Counted from the first letter of the stretch, positions 43,577 to 53,597 are shown. The stretch: 64,000 nt of DNA from Myroides profundi (GCF_000833025.1 NZ_CP010817.1:620001-684000); one strand, 5' to 3'. Numbers and translations: made by a program. Notes: generated by a model from the letters alone, not told the origin.

Positions 43577-45730
43577 TTACTTGTTTTTCTTAGGTTCTAC
43601 TAATTTCATCTCCTCAATTAGATGTTTTGCATCTGCAAACTTATCTATAATGAATAAAATGTATCTAGCATCTACCATAATGTTACGACAAATAGATGGA
43701 TCATAGTAAATATCACTCATCGTTCCTTCCCAAACACGGTCAAAGTTTAACCCTATTAGATTACCCTCTGCATCGATAGCTGGACTTCCAGAGTTTCCTC
43801 CAGTTGTATGGTTAGTAGCGATGAAGTTCACAGGTAATTTACCATTATCTGCATACTGTCCGTAGTCTTTCTTATTATATAGATCTACTAATTTTGCAGG
43901 TACGTCGAATTCATAGTCACCAGGTACATATTTCTCCATAATACCTTCTAAATGAGTTACAGGTTCGTAGTACGTAGCGTCTTTAGGGAAGTACCCATCT
44001 ACTTTACCATAAGTAACACGTAGTGTACTATTAGCATCAGGGAATATTCTAGCATCAGGATATAAGTCTAACTGAGCTTTCATAAACGTACGTTGTAAAG
44101 CTGCTATTTCTCTTTCTAATTCTTCGTATTTAGGTAATACATTTTGAATATAGTTTTCGATTAGTGCTTTAGCAAATGCGTATCCTTTATCGTTGTTGAT
44201 ATTCTTTACTACTTGATCAGCATTACCTTTTAATAATTCTTGTAACCCTGCGTAAGTAGTTAATTTACTATTCGCATAGATATCTTTAGTGATAGCTGAG
44301 ATGTTAGCTCCGTTTAATTCTTTAGGTAAGAATTGTTTAGGTGCATCTTTTGCATACATTTCTACGATAGCCTCGAATACTTTTTCGTCAACTGCCTTGC
44401 TATAGTTTTTGTAGAACTTGTCTTGCCCTTTGATTAAGTTCTCACGTCTGCTGTTGAATGCTTGTTCGTTAGACGCATAAGTCTCTAAAGCATATACTCT
44501 CCAAGCCGCAGCTAGAAGTTCAGCATTGCGTTGTACTACTTCAGCGAAGTAATCTTTGCTAATAGCATAAGGTTTAATATCTCCATAAAGTTTTTCGAAC
44601 TTAGCAGGGATATCAGCATAAGCTTTAGTGTTTTTATTTTTCTTAGCTCTTACGATGAAGTCTTTTTCGAAATCTTGTTTAGCTTGTACAGCGTTAGTCT
44701 TTTTTAAACCTTGGCTTTCTCCGATCCATTTTTTCCAATAGTTAGCTGTGCTAGCATATTTAGATGCATATTGAATCTTGATTGCTTGGTCTGCACGCAT
44801 AAACTCATCAGTGATCTTAAGTGCTTTATCACGGATACCGATTCTTACAGGGTTTAGATCATTTACGATTTGTTCTACTGCATAAGATGGTAAGTACTCT
44901 TGTGTTCTACCTGGGTAACCAAATACCATAGTGAAGTCACCTTCTTCTACACCACTAAGTGAGATAGGGAAGAAGTGCTTAGGACGGTAAGGTACATTAT
45001 CTTTTGAGTATGCAGCTGGTTTATTGTCTTTGTCAGCGTATATTCTGAATAGAGAGAAGTCACCTGTGTGACGAGGCCATACCCAGTTATCTGTATCAGA
45101 ACCAAACTTACCAATAGATGATGGTGGGGCACCTACTAGACGTACATCTTTAAAAGTCTCTGTTACGAATAAGATATATTGATTTCCTTCATAAAAAGAT
45201 TTAATCTTATTGTCTTGCCATTTTTCTTTAGGGAATTTAGCTACAGTTGTAGTAATGTTCTTTTGGATCTTAGCTTGTTTTTCTATTTCAGAATCTTTAG
45301 CTACTACACCAGCCATTACTTCTTTAGTCACATCCTCTATGCGAACGATGAAAGTAACTTCTAAGTTTTCGTTAGGTAGCTCTTGAGCCATAGATTTAGC
45401 CCAGAACCCGTTAGCTAAGTAATCATTCTCTACAGAAGAGTGTGCTTGGATCTGTCCATATCCACAGTGGTGATTAGTTAGTAAAAGACCTTGTGAAGAG
45501 ATAACTTCAGAAGTACACCCACCATTGAAGTGAGGGACAGCATCTTTCATACTAGATTGGTTCACATCGTAGATATCTTCGATAGACATCTTCATTCCAA
45601 GGCTTTTCATTTCTGTTTCATTCATTCCCTTTAGCAGAGAAGGAATCCACATCCCACCTTGTTGTGCATAGATAGGTAAAGCTACCAATACTACAAGTGC
45701 CTTAAATAGATTTTTAATCTTTTTATTCAT
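43577..45730 (-). CDS. S46-family dipeptidyl peptidase, DPP11 type
   Basis: This is a 717-residue exported serine dipeptidyl-peptidase with a signal peptide (ending near IYAQQGG). The catalytic histidine lies in LLLTNHHCGYG (about 86) and the nucleophile serine in TGGNSGSP (about 647). Arginine stands 18 residues after the serine in NFDRVWEG; in studied DPP11 enzymes an arginine at this spacing gives preference for Asp/Glu at P1, whereas DPP7 has glycine. It therefore probably removes acidic dipeptides during peptide feeding. I start at 45730 (MNKKIKNLF); the longer frame adds 11 residues before the signal. Confidence 0.9.
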   Translation of the reverse strand: MNKKIKNLFKALVVLVALPIYAQQGGMWIPSLLKGMNETEMKSLGMKMSIEDIYDVNQSSMKDAVPHFNGGCTSEVISSQGLLLTNHHCGYGQIQAHSSVENDYLANGFWAKSMAQELPNENLEVTFIVRIEDVTKEVMAGVVAKDSEIEKQAKIQKNITTTVAKFPKEKWQDNKIKSFYEGNQYILFVTETFKDVRLVGAPPSSIGKFGSDTDNWVWPRHTGDFSLFRIYADKDNKPAAYSKDNVPYRPKHFFPISLSGVEEGDFTMVFGYPGRTQEYLPSYAVEQIVNDLNPVRIGIRDKALKITDEFMRADQAIKIQYASKYASTANYWKKWIGESQGLKKTNAVQAKQDFEKDFIVRAKKNKNTKAYADIPAKFEKLYGDIKPYAISKDYFAEVVQRNAELLAAAWRVYALETYASNEQAFNSRRENLIKGQDKFYKNYSKAVDEKVFEAIVEMYAKDAPKQFLPKELNGANISAITKDIYANSKLTTYAGLQELLKGNADQVVKNINNDKGYAFAKALIENYIQNVLPKYEELEREIAALQRTFMKAQLDLYPDARIFPDANSTLRVTYGKVDGYFPKDATYYEPVTHLEGIMEKYVPGDYEFDVPAKLVDLYNKKDYGQYADNGKLPVNFIATNHTTGGNSGSPAIDAEGNLIGLNFDRVWEGTMSDIYYDPSICRNIMVDARYILFIIDKFADAKHLIEEMKLVEPKKNK

Positions 45731-46364
45731 AAAAGTGTTAGTTAGAATTGAATTCGCTGGCAAGATACAATATTACATGGGAACGCTAAAATCGAAATAT
45801 GTTAATACGCGATAGTACTGTTGGAGTATAGTGGTTCGTAATATTAGTATACTAAGAAAGTAATCTGTCTGTACTGACTCCGTTAAAACTGCCCAAAAAA
45901 CGGACTCACTACGGACTCAGAACGGACTCATTCCTATTGAAACTCATTGTAAGCACCTATGTGATAGAATGTAAGTAAGGAGTGGAGTTACCTTATCTTA
46001 TAGATAGAGAGGTGTGTTTAGAGGGATAGGTAAGATAACTATACTACTATGTATATATAAGGAGTAGAATGTGTAGTGATGTATCTAAGTGTTGCTGGAA
46101 TTATGTCTATATAGCACTATTTTGGTATGAGACTGTACCCTGTCTTGTGTTAGGTGTTATCTTTTCAAAAAAGTGGTTTCTAATGCGAAAAAAAGGTGTG
46201 TGAGAACGCAAAAAAGAGAATTAGTGTGTTGAAAAAATCATAATTAGTGATTGTGGTGTTGCAGTAATCAATATTTTGTCTTATATTGGTACATCGGGAT
46301 TAAAATCCGAGCGAGTAGACTTTTAATATAAAAGTTCACGACTAGTATAATTATTAATTCATAT
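45731..46364. other. Long intergenic region upstream of the dipeptidyl peptidase
   Basis: No supported gene is found in about 630 bp. It contains three 11-bp direct repeats of CGGACTCA (45901-45933), and further right a small hairpin ACTTTTA-ATA-TAAAAGT near 46318-46334. The rest is AT-rich with no clear signal. Confidence 0.55.
45901..45933. repeat. Three 11-bp direct repeats (CGGACTCAnnn)
   Basis: CGGACTCA starts at 45901, 45912 and 45923, a regular 11-bp spacing close to one DNA turn. The partial reverse ACTCCGTT lies about 20 bp to the left. It is about 170 bp upstream of the DPP11-type gene and resembles a regulator-binding array. Confidence 0.7.
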
Positions 46365-46402
46365 AAAAAAGGTAAGTAACCACTTTGATTACTTACCTTT
46401 TT
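46365..46402 (-). terminator. Terminator of waaA
   Basis: AAAAAGGTAAGTAA pairs with TTACTTACCTTTTT over a 9-nt loop; the minus strand has a T-run after it. Confidence 0.85.
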
Positions 46403-46406
46403 ACTT

Positions 46407-47642
46407 TTAGTGTATATGCTTCATTATTTTTTCTGTAGCATTCTTATTTTTAAGGATAAAATGATTGCTCGTTTTACCTAATTCGATTCTTTTAGCGTCA
46501 TTATATAATAATTCATCAAAGATTTGGTCTAATTCTGATTGTGAATTTACTACTATACAGCTACCAAATGTTATCAAATCCTTAGCTTCTTGGAACTTTT
46601 TATAATTTGGACCAATAATAACAGGCACTCCATAGGTCGCGGCTTCTAGGATATTATGAATACCTGCTCCAAAACCTCCTCCTATATAGGCAATATCTGC
46701 ATAACTATAAGCTTTAGTCAATATAGAGTAGGCATCTATAATATAGACATTGTATTGTGTTAAATCTTTTCCTTCATGCTCACTGTGTAGCACAGTTGGT
46801 TTCTTTAAGTTTTGAACGAGATTATCTATCTGATCCTTTTTGATATTATGTGGCGCAAAGATAAACTTGATAGAATTATCTTGTGTATTGTTGATATAAT
46901 TGGCTAGAATCTTTTCATCTTCTGGCCATGAACTACCAATGACGATAGTCTTCGCCATTTTATTTAAGGTAAAGGCTTCTAGAAATGCCAATTTATTGTC
47001 CTGTTCTAATATCTGAGATACTCTATCGAATCTCGTATCACCTACTATCTCTACATTGTTATACTGCAATTGATTTAGAAGTGTCTTAGATACTTCATTC
47101 TGAACAAAGAAGTATCTAAATGCCTTTAATGCTGTTCTGTAGAACCCTCCATACCATTTAAAGAACACTTGATCTGGTCTTAGTATCCCTGAGACTAAAT
47201 AGGTAGGAATGTTCTGTTGGCGCAATTGATTTAAATAATTAGGCCAATATTCATATTTCACAAAGAATACTTGTTCTGGGTGGCACAAGGCTAAGAACTT
47301 TTTAGCATTCGCTAGTGTGTCCATAGGTAAGTATAATGTGGCGTCAGCGATAGTATTGTTTTTCTTCACTTCATATCCAGAAGGAGAGAAGAAGGTAAGC
47401 ACTATCTTATGCGTAGGGTACTTCTGTTTTAGCTGCTCCATGACAGGAAGCCCCTGTTCATATTCGCCTAACGAAGCTACATGTATCCAGAACACTTTAT
47501 CAGTAGGAAGTATATTGTCTTTTAAGATTTGAAAAGATTGTTTTCTCCCTGCAACGAATAAGCCTAACTTTTTGTTGAACAGAGCGATAATACGGATGAA
47601 GAATATAGAAATATAGGTCAGTATATTATATAGGAAAAACAT
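46407..47642 (-). CDS. waaA: 3-deoxy-D-manno-octulosonic acid transferase
   Basis: The enzyme adds Kdo from CMP-Kdo to lipid A precursor, a core lipopolysaccharide step at the inner membrane. The 411-residue GT-B protein has an N-terminal membrane anchor (FFLYNILTYISIFFIRII), the acceptor-side motif WIHVASLGEYEQGLPV with the catalytic glutamate, and the CMP-Kdo-binding part with IGSSWPEDE and the GGGFGAGIHNILEAATYG motif. I start it at 47642; a longer frame runs back into the promoter of the divergent gene. Confidence 0.93.
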   Translation of the reverse strand: MFFLYNILTYISIFFIRIIALFNKKLGLFVAGRKQSFQILKDNILPTDKVFWIHVASLGEYEQGLPVMEQLKQKYPTHKIVLTFFSPSGYEVKKNNTIADATLYLPMDTLANAKKFLALCHPEQVFFVKYEYWPNYLNQLRQQNIPTYLVSGILRPDQVFFKWYGGFYRTALKAFRYFFVQNEVSKTLLNQLQYNNVEIVGDTRFDRVSQILEQDNKLAFLEAFTLNKMAKTIVIGSSWPEDEKILANYINNTQDNSIKFIFAPHNIKKDQIDNLVQNLKKPTVLHSEHEGKDLTQYNVYIIDAYSILTKAYSYADIAYIGGGFGAGIHNILEAATYGVPVIIGPNYKKFQEAKDLITFGSCIVVNSQSELDQIFDELLYNDAKRIELGKTSNHFILKNKNATEKIMKHIH

Positions 47643-47685
47643 AGGTAAATCTTTATTGAGCGAAATTACGTTTCTTTTGATAAAG

Positions 47686-47719
47686 TTTGAGCTTTGGCGC
47701 AAAGAATTTATTATTTTTG
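47686..47719 (+). promoter_or_regulatory. Promoter of the DegT-family gene
   Basis: TTTG (47686-47689) and -7 TATTTTTG (47712-47719) are 22 bp apart; another TTTG lies at 47693. The leader is about 90 nt. Confidence 0.55.
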
Positions 47720-47812
47720 TAGTGATAACTAATATCGAAATTAAGTGCTATTTATATAGGTAACTTGTTGGTAATTATATGAATAGTTCAAAAGATATAA
47801 AAGACAATTAGA

Positions 47813-48943
47813 ATGAAAAAAATTCAAATGGTTGACTTGAAAGGTCAATATGAAGGAATTAAAGAAGAAGTGAATCAATCGATTCAAGAAATATTAGAAT
47901 CTTCTGCTTTTATCAACGGACCACAAGTACACGCATTTCAGGCAAACTTAGAGCAATATTTAGGAGTTAAACACGTGATACCATGTGCTAACGGAACTGA
48001 TGCTCTTCAGATCGCTATGATGGGATTAGGTTTAAAACCAGGTGATGAAGTAATCACGGCTGACTTTACTTTTGCAGCTACTGTAGAGGTAATCGCTTTA
48101 TTACAATTAACTCCTGTATTAGTAGATGTGTGTCCTGATACATTCAATATTTCTATAGAAGCAATCGAAAAAGCGATTACTCCTAAAACTAAAGCTATCG
48201 TACCAGTACACTTATTCGGACAGTCTGCTGATATGGACGCTATCATGAAGTTAGCTGAGAAACATAACTTATATGTGATCGAAGATAACGCACAAGGTAT
48301 CGGAGCAGATTATACTTATCCTGATGGTAAAGTGGTAAAAACAGGGGCTATCGGACATGTAGCTGCTACTTCATTCTTCCCATCTAAAAACTTAGGATGT
48401 TATGGTGATGGTGGAGCTATCTTCACTAACGATGATGCATTAGCACATACGTTAAGAGGAATAGTGAATCACGGTATGTATGAGCGTTACCACCACGATG
48501 TAGTAGGAGTGAACTCTCGTCTAGATAGTATCCAAGCTGCTGTATTAAATGCTAAGTTACCTAATCTAGATGCTTATAATGTAGCTAGACGTACTGCTGC
48601 TCAGATGTATTCTGCTGCTTTAGCTAATCATCCTAATATCGTTACTCCTGTAGTAGTAGGAGATGAGAATAGCCACGTGTTCCACCAGTATACATTGCGT
48701 ATCGTGAATGCTGATAGAAATGCATTATTAGCACACTTACAAGGTAAAGGTATCCCATGTGCTATCTATTACCCAATTCCGTTACACAATCAGAAAGCAT
48801 ATTTAGATCCTCGTTATAATGAGGCTGATTTCCCAGTGACTAATCAGTTGGTACAAGAGGTTCTTTCTTTACCTATGCACACTGAGTTAGACGAAGAGCA
48901 AATCAAGTTTATAACAGATGAGATTAAGGCATTCTTAGGATAG
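47813..48943 (+). CDS. DegT/DnrJ/EryC1/StrS-family aminotransferase
   Basis: This is a 376-residue PLP enzyme that transaminates nucleotide-linked keto sugars for surface polysaccharides. It has the N-terminal VDLKGQYEGIKEEV, the phosphate-binding region CANGTDALQIA, the aspartate in VIEDNAQGIGA and the PLP lysine in FFPSKNLGCYGDGGA (about residue 190). It resembles WbpE/DegT-type enzymes, but the sugar substrate cannot be named and no other sugar genes are adjacent. It stands alone with its own promoter and terminator. Confidence 0.9.
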   Translation: MKKIQMVDLKGQYEGIKEEVNQSIQEILESSAFINGPQVHAFQANLEQYLGVKHVIPCANGTDALQIAMMGLGLKPGDEVITADFTFAATVEVIALLQLTPVLVDVCPDTFNISIEAIEKAITPKTKAIVPVHLFGQSADMDAIMKLAEKHNLYVIEDNAQGIGADYTYPDGKVVKTGAIGHVAATSFFPSKNLGCYGDGGAIFTNDDALAHTLRGIVNHGMYERYHHDVVGVNSRLDSIQAAVLNAKLPNLDAYNVARRTAAQMYSAALANHPNIVTPVVVGDENSHVFHQYTLRIVNADRNALLAHLQGKGIPCAIYYPIPLHNQKAYLDPRYNEADFPVTNQLVQEVLSLPMHTELDEEQIKFITDEIKAFLG

Positions 48944-48962
48944 TCTTATAGTACTATAAAAC

Positions 48963-48993
48963 AAAAGCAGACCCGATAAGGTCTGCTTTTTTT
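48963..48993. terminator. Bidirectional terminator
   Basis: AAAAGCAGACC-CGATAA-GGTCTGCTTTT lies between convergent genes. Confidence 0.9.
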
Positions 48994-49004
48994 ATGTATT
49001 GATG

Positions 49005-50183
49005 TTATTCTTTTGTTGTAGATATTAGTGTGAACGAAACAAGTGCACATGCTACTAATGAGAGTGCTACGATACTCATAGAGCCATTATTCAAACTATT
49101 TAATAAGATAGAGGTCATGAAGGTAAAGGCTAGTTGAGAAGCTCCAAAAAGAGCTGACGCTATACCTGACTCTGCTTTATAGGGTGCTAATGCTAAAGTA
49201 GTCGTAGTAGGGAATAGTAGTCCTAATGGCATCACAAAGAAGAAAAGAGGTACTAACTGTATATATATGCTCAAATCTAACTGTATGAATAACCATAGTA
49301 GTGAAGCAGCTATAAACTGTGTACTCGCTCCTAACTTAATAATATTTTTAGGAGAGAGTCTTTTTCTCAAAATTGAAGAGGTTAAGAACGACCCTAACAT
49401 TAGACCACATGAGTTAGCCATGAATACAAAGCTAAAGTGTGTACTCGATAATCCTCCTACTTCCATTACTAGAACAGGAGAGTTAGAGATATAGATCATT
49501 AGACAGCTATAGGCTATACTTCCGATAATAGTATATCTTATAAACAGTTTGTTCTTAAAGAGTTTAAGATAATTCGTTAGTATTCCTCCTACATTTAGAG
49601 TAGGTATTCTATTAGTATAGTCTTCTTTTAGACAGAATACAGTCATACCGATACTCAGTGTAGCAAACAAGGCCATAGTTGTAAATACGTGAGTCCAATC
49701 TAGATACTTTAAGACTATATTACCTAATATAGGAGCGATGATGGGAGCTATTCCTCCGATCACGGCTAGTATACTAAATATCTTAAGTGTCTGATCTTTA
49801 TCAAACCTTTTATTGACAATGGCTCTTGCGATAACTACTCCTCCACTACTACCGAAGGCCTGTAAAAAACGATATAGCCACATGACCTCGATGTTTTTTA
49901 CAAATACTACAGCTAGAGATGAAAGTATAAAAATAGACAGACATAGTATGATTGGTTTTTTACTACCATACTTATCTGATATAGGTCCCCAAAAGAGTTG
50001 CCCGATTGCTAATCCTCCTAAGAATGTAGAAAGTGATATCTGAACTCTATTGATCTCAGTATTTAGATCGTGTGCTATCTTCGGGAATGCAGGAAGGTAC
50101 ATATCTATAGCTAAAGGGCCTAATGCAGTAAGGCTCACTAGAGTGAAAATAAGGATCCATTCTTGTGCTGAAAGTTTATCCAC
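49005..50183 (-). CDS. Bcr/CflA-family MFS multidrug efflux transporter
   Basis: This is a 392-residue drug:H+ antiporter with about 12 transmembrane segments and the family start LGPLAIDMYLPAFPKIA, then the MFS loop motif GPISDKYGSKKPI. I choose the GTG start at 50183 (VDKLSAQEW), because the longer frame would start with TTG inside the terminator hairpin of fabD. The true start is uncertain. It lies directly behind fabD, so it may be expressed by read-through. Confidence 0.88.
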   Translation of the reverse strand: MDKLSAQEWILIFTLVSLTALGPLAIDMYLPAFPKIAHDLNTEINRVQISLSTFLGGLAIGQLFWGPISDKYGSKKPIILCLSIFILSSLAVVFVKNIEVMWLYRFLQAFGSSGGVVIARAIVNKRFDKDQTLKIFSILAVIGGIAPIIAPILGNIVLKYLDWTHVFTTMALFATLSIGMTVFCLKEDYTNRIPTLNVGGILTNYLKLFKNKLFIRYTIIGSIAYSCLMIYISNSPVLVMEVGGLSSTHFSFVFMANSCGLMLGSFLTSSILRKRLSPKNIIKLGASTQFIAASLLWLFIQLDLSIYIQLVPLFFFVMPLGLLFPTTTTLALAPYKAESGIASALFGASQLAFTFMTSILLNSLNNGSMSIVALSLVACALVSFTLISTTKE

Positions 50184-50200
50184 TATATAGGTTTTAAAAA

Positions 50201-50234
50201 AAAATCCTTGGAAGTGTACAACCAAGGATTTTTG
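50201..50234 (-). terminator. Terminator of fabD
   Basis: AAAAATCCTTGG and CCAAGGATTTTT pair, and on the minus strand are followed by a long T-run that ends about 20 bp before the downstream MFS gene. Confidence 0.85.
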
Positions 50235-50268
50235 TTATTATATAATTGTTGTATGTTTTACCAATGTG

Positions 50269-51141
50269 TTATGCAGAGTGAGTTTCTGCCTCTTTATTGA
50301 TTTTTTTGATTAGTCCAACTAATACTTTACCTGGTCCAACTTCTGTAAATAAAGAAGCTCCATCTGCGATCATTTGTTCAACAGACTGAGTCCATTTTAC
50401 AGGAGCAGTTAACTGTAGGATAAGGTTCTTCTTAATCTCTTCAGGATTGCTCACTGCACTAGCAGTTACGTTTTGATACACTGGACAGATAGGAGTGTTA
50501 AAAGTAGTTGCTTCGATAGCAGCAGCTAGTTCTTCTCTAGCAGGTTCCATCATAGGCGAGTGGAATGCTCCACCTACAGGAAGTAATAATGCTCTCTTCG
50601 CTCCAGCTTCTTTTAGTGCTTCACACGCTTTTTCTACAGCTGTAGTTTCACCAGAGATTACTAATTGTCCAGGGCAGTTATAGTTAGCAGCTACTACTAC
50701 ACCATCTATACCAGCACATACTTGTTCTACGATGCTATCTTCTAAACCTAGTACAGCAGCCATAGTAGAAGGTGTGATTTCACATGCTTTTTGCATAGCC
50801 ATCGCTCTTTGAGAAACTAGTTTAAGTGCATCTTCAAAAGCTAAAGTACCATTAGCTACTAATGCTGAAAATTCTCCTAGTGAGTGTCCAGCTACCATCT
50901 CAGGTGTAAAGTTCTCTAATGTTTTAGCTAATACAACTGAATGTAAGAATACTGCTGGTTGAGTTACTTTAGTTTCTTTTAGTTCTTCAGCAGTACCTTC
51001 GAACATGATATCTGTAATTCTAAATCCAAGGATTTCATTTGCTTTCTCGAACATCTCTTTAGCTATAGGTGAGTTTTCGTATAAGTCTTTCCCCATTCCT
51101 GTGAATTGAGCTCCTTGACCTGGAAATACGTATGCTTTCAT
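50269..51141 (-). CDS. fabD: Malonyl-CoA:ACP transacylase
   Basis: The enzyme loads malonyl groups onto acyl carrier protein for fatty acid synthesis. The 290-residue product shows AYVFPGQGAQFTGMG at the start, the nucleophile serine in GHSLGEFSALVA (about 88), and the catalytic histidine in PVGGAFHSPMM (about 196). Length is normal. It has its own -7 box and terminator. Confidence 0.95.
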   Translation of the reverse strand: MKAYVFPGQGAQFTGMGKDLYENSPIAKEMFEKANEILGFRITDIMFEGTAEELKETKVTQPAVFLHSVVLAKTLENFTPEMVAGHSLGEFSALVANGTLAFEDALKLVSQRAMAMQKACEITPSTMAAVLGLEDSIVEQVCAGIDGVVVAANYNCPGQLVISGETTAVEKACEALKEAGAKRALLLPVGGAFHSPMMEPAREELAAAIEATTFNTPICPVYQNVTASAVSNPEEIKKNLILQLTAPVKWTQSVEQMIADGASLFTEVGPGKVLVGLIKKINKEAETHSA

Positions 51142-51166
51142 AAGTTTAGTTTTAAATTTTGTAAGG

Positions 51167-51174
51167 CAAAAATA
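51167..51174 (-). promoter_or_regulatory. -7 box of fabD
   Basis: The minus strand reads TATTTTTG about 25 bp upstream of the ATG. Confidence 0.5.
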
Positions 51175-51204
51175 AGGTATTTTTATTAGTAAACCATATA
51201 GACA

Positions 51205-51237
51205 TAAAAAAAGCCATCTGATATACAGATGGCTTAG
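51205..51237 (-). terminator. Terminator of the PpiD-like gene
   Basis: AAGCCATCTG pairs with CAGATGGCTT; on the minus strand it is followed by a T-run. Confidence 0.85.
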
Positions 51238-51255
51238 TTATGATATGTTTTTGTA

Positions 51256-53361
51256 TTATTGGATAACACCTACACGATTATCTTTAATCTTAGCATTGTC
51301 TTTTAATACTTTCAGTACTTGCATTTGTGCCATACCTCTAACGCTGTTTTCTACTCTAGCTTTATAACTAGCGTAACCAGCAGGTAATTCAGGTGCTTTA
51401 GCTACATTTTTAGTTTGGATCATATACACACCTTGTAAACCGTCGATTAACTTAGAATCTTTGTTTACTGCTGTTGCAAAAGCTGTTCCTACTACTAATG
51501 GTTCATTACCAATATTAGTGATAAGTGGAGCTCCTGTAGTCACATCAGTTACAGATGCGATAGAAGCTTTAGAACTGTTAGATACTTCTTGAATAGTATT
51601 TCCAGTCATTTTCTTTCTAATTACAACTGCTTTTTTCTCGTTCATTAAGATTGGCTCAACGATTGATTTCACTTCTTCTACTGGTGCAAGACCTGTGTCA
51701 TTTTTAGAAGTTACTTTCACGATGATATGTCCGTCAGCATTGTCAAATCTCTTAATAGCACTCTCTTTAGTCTCTTTGTTGAAAGCCCAAGAGATAATAC
51801 TTCTTTGGTTACCTACTCCAGGTAAGAATTCTTCGAATGGACGAATAGTTACTTCTTTCTGAGCATTGAAACCTAATCCTTCAGCAGTAGCGATAAAGTC
51901 TTTAGCTGTAGGAGCATCTTGTTCTAATTGAGTAGCTTTAGTGAATAAGTCATCAGCAGTTACATCAGATACTTCTATTTTACGAGCTACAGTTGCTAAT
52001 TTAGCACCTTCTTTCTTTTCGTTTACTTGGATAATGTGGTATCCAAAGTCAGTTTCTACTAAACCGATAGTTCCAGCAGCATTGTTAAAGATAAAGTTGT
52101 CAAAAGGTTTAACCATTTGTCCTCTTGGAATATCTTCGTATTTACCACCGTTGTTTTTAGAACCTGGATCTTCTGTTTGCATCATCGCTTCCATAGCGAA
52201 TGAAGAAGGATTAGCTTTTACTTTAGCTAAGATTTCTTCAGCTTTTTCTTTAGCTTCTTCTTTAGTTCTAGTAGCACCTGGTGCTGCAGAACCTGCAAAA
52301 CCGATTAGGATATGAGAAGCATCAACTCTCTGACCTGCTTTTTTATCAATCATTCTTGAGATACAGTAGTAGTCTCCCATAATGTATGGACCGAAAGTTT
52401 GACCAGGTTGTAAGTTGAATAATTCTTCTTGGTATTCTAAAGGAAGATCTTTCTTCGCGTAGTATAAACTGTCAAATTTGATATCTGAATTTGTATTTAC
52501 AAACGTTTCGATATCTTTCACTGTTTTAAAACCAGGAATAGTATCATTCTTTTTAGTTGTAGCGTTGTATTGTACAGTAGGTTTTAAGTAACCTTCTATA
52601 ACTTCTTTTACAGCTTCTTTATCAGCAGCAGATGGCTGACTAGGAAGGAAAGCATATTGTAATACACGAGTAGGCTCAGATTTAAATCTGTTAGCATGTT
52701 TTTTCATGTAATCTAATATCTCTGTATTAGAAACAGCAGCTTCTTCATTATTCACAGTAGAATAAGGAACAGTAACATAGTCAAAAGAAACTTTGTCATT
52801 CTCGTTAGAGTATGCAGCTTTAGCATCAAGATTAGTAGTATAAATACCACCTTGAACTAATGAAAAATACATTTGCTCTAAACCAACTTTCTCTAATTCT
52901 TTTTCATAAGCTAACCATTGGTTCCATTGCTCTTGACCAGCACCTTTCATCATAGCAACAAATTGGTTGAATTTGTTGATGTCGAATTGTCCTACTTCAT
53001 TTTGGAATTCTGGATTGTTAGCGAATGTAGGGTTGTTTTTAACAACGTTTACTAATTGGTCTTTACCAAGTCTTAAACCTAACTTTTCAAATTCGTTAGT
53101 AAGTAAAATATTATTTACTTCGCTGTTCCACACCATTACTCCTGCTTGAGTATTACTCATCTGCCCTTGTTTCTCAGCTTGAGCTACTTTATGTAGGAAT
53201 TCTTGGGTATTAATTTCTTCACCATCTACACTACCAATGTTTCTAGATAGTCCACCTCCCGTGCTTCTTACTACGTCGCCAATAACGAATGCTAATAATG
53301 CAATACCAATTACGGCAATTAACAGAGCGGATTTTTGTCTAATTTTTGATAAAACTGCCAT
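51256..53361 (-). CDS. PpiD/SurA-like periplasmic peptidyl-prolyl isomerase
   Basis: This is a 701-residue inner membrane-anchored folding factor. An N-terminal transmembrane segment (about 12-30) is followed by a SurA-N-like helical chaperone region and a parvulin (PpiC) rotamase domain at about 340-450 with VDASHILIGF and GGKYEDIPRGQMVKPFDNF ... VETDFGYHIIQV. A second weaker parvulin-like region follows. It assists folding of exported proteins leaving the Sec channel. It stands alone; the assignment as ppiD rests on anchor, length and the rotamase domain. Confidence 0.9.
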   Translation of the reverse strand: MAVLSKIRQKSALLIAVIGIALLAFVIGDVVRSTGGGLSRNIGSVDGEEINTQEFLHKVAQAEKQGQMSNTQAGVMVWNSEVNNILLTNEFEKLGLRLGKDQLVNVVKNNPTFANNPEFQNEVGQFDINKFNQFVAMMKGAGQEQWNQWLAYEKELEKVGLEQMYFSLVQGGIYTTNLDAKAAYSNENDKVSFDYVTVPYSTVNNEEAAVSNTEILDYMKKHANRFKSEPTRVLQYAFLPSQPSAADKEAVKEVIEGYLKPTVQYNATTKKNDTIPGFKTVKDIETFVNTNSDIKFDSLYYAKKDLPLEYQEELFNLQPGQTFGPYIMGDYYCISRMIDKKAGQRVDASHILIGFAGSAAPGATRTKEEAKEKAEEILAKVKANPSSFAMEAMMQTEDPGSKNNGGKYEDIPRGQMVKPFDNFIFNNAAGTIGLVETDFGYHIIQVNEKKEGAKLATVARKIEVSDVTADDLFTKATQLEQDAPTAKDFIATAEGLGFNAQKEVTIRPFEEFLPGVGNQRSIISWAFNKETKESAIKRFDNADGHIIVKVTSKNDTGLAPVEEVKSIVEPILMNEKKAVVIRKKMTGNTIQEVSNSSKASIASVTDVTTGAPLITNIGNEPLVVGTAFATAVNKDSKLIDGLQGVYMIQTKNVAKAPELPAGYASYKARVENSVRGMAQMQVLKVLKDNAKIKDNRVGVIQ

Positions 53362-53551
53362 GCTTTTTTATTATGTGTAATTTTTTTCAGTGAGCGAAAA
53401 TACAATTATCTATTTAATAATAAAAGGGGTAGTGCTATTATTTTAGTGCTTTCGTTAAGTTTTTATTTAGATTTCAGAATAATTAATTTGTTTTTTTATA
53501 ATTATTGTTGAAATAGAGCAGATAAGAGAGGAATATTAGTGTAGGTTTAAT

Positions 53552-53588
53552 AAAAAAAGAAAGGCGAGATGTTTATAATCTCGCCTTT
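53552..53588 (-). terminator. Terminator of the coaX-lptC cluster
   Basis: AAAGGCGAGAT pairs with ATCTCGCCTTT around a short loop; the minus strand continues with a T-run. Confidence 0.85.
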
Positions 53589-53597
53589 ACTAGTATA

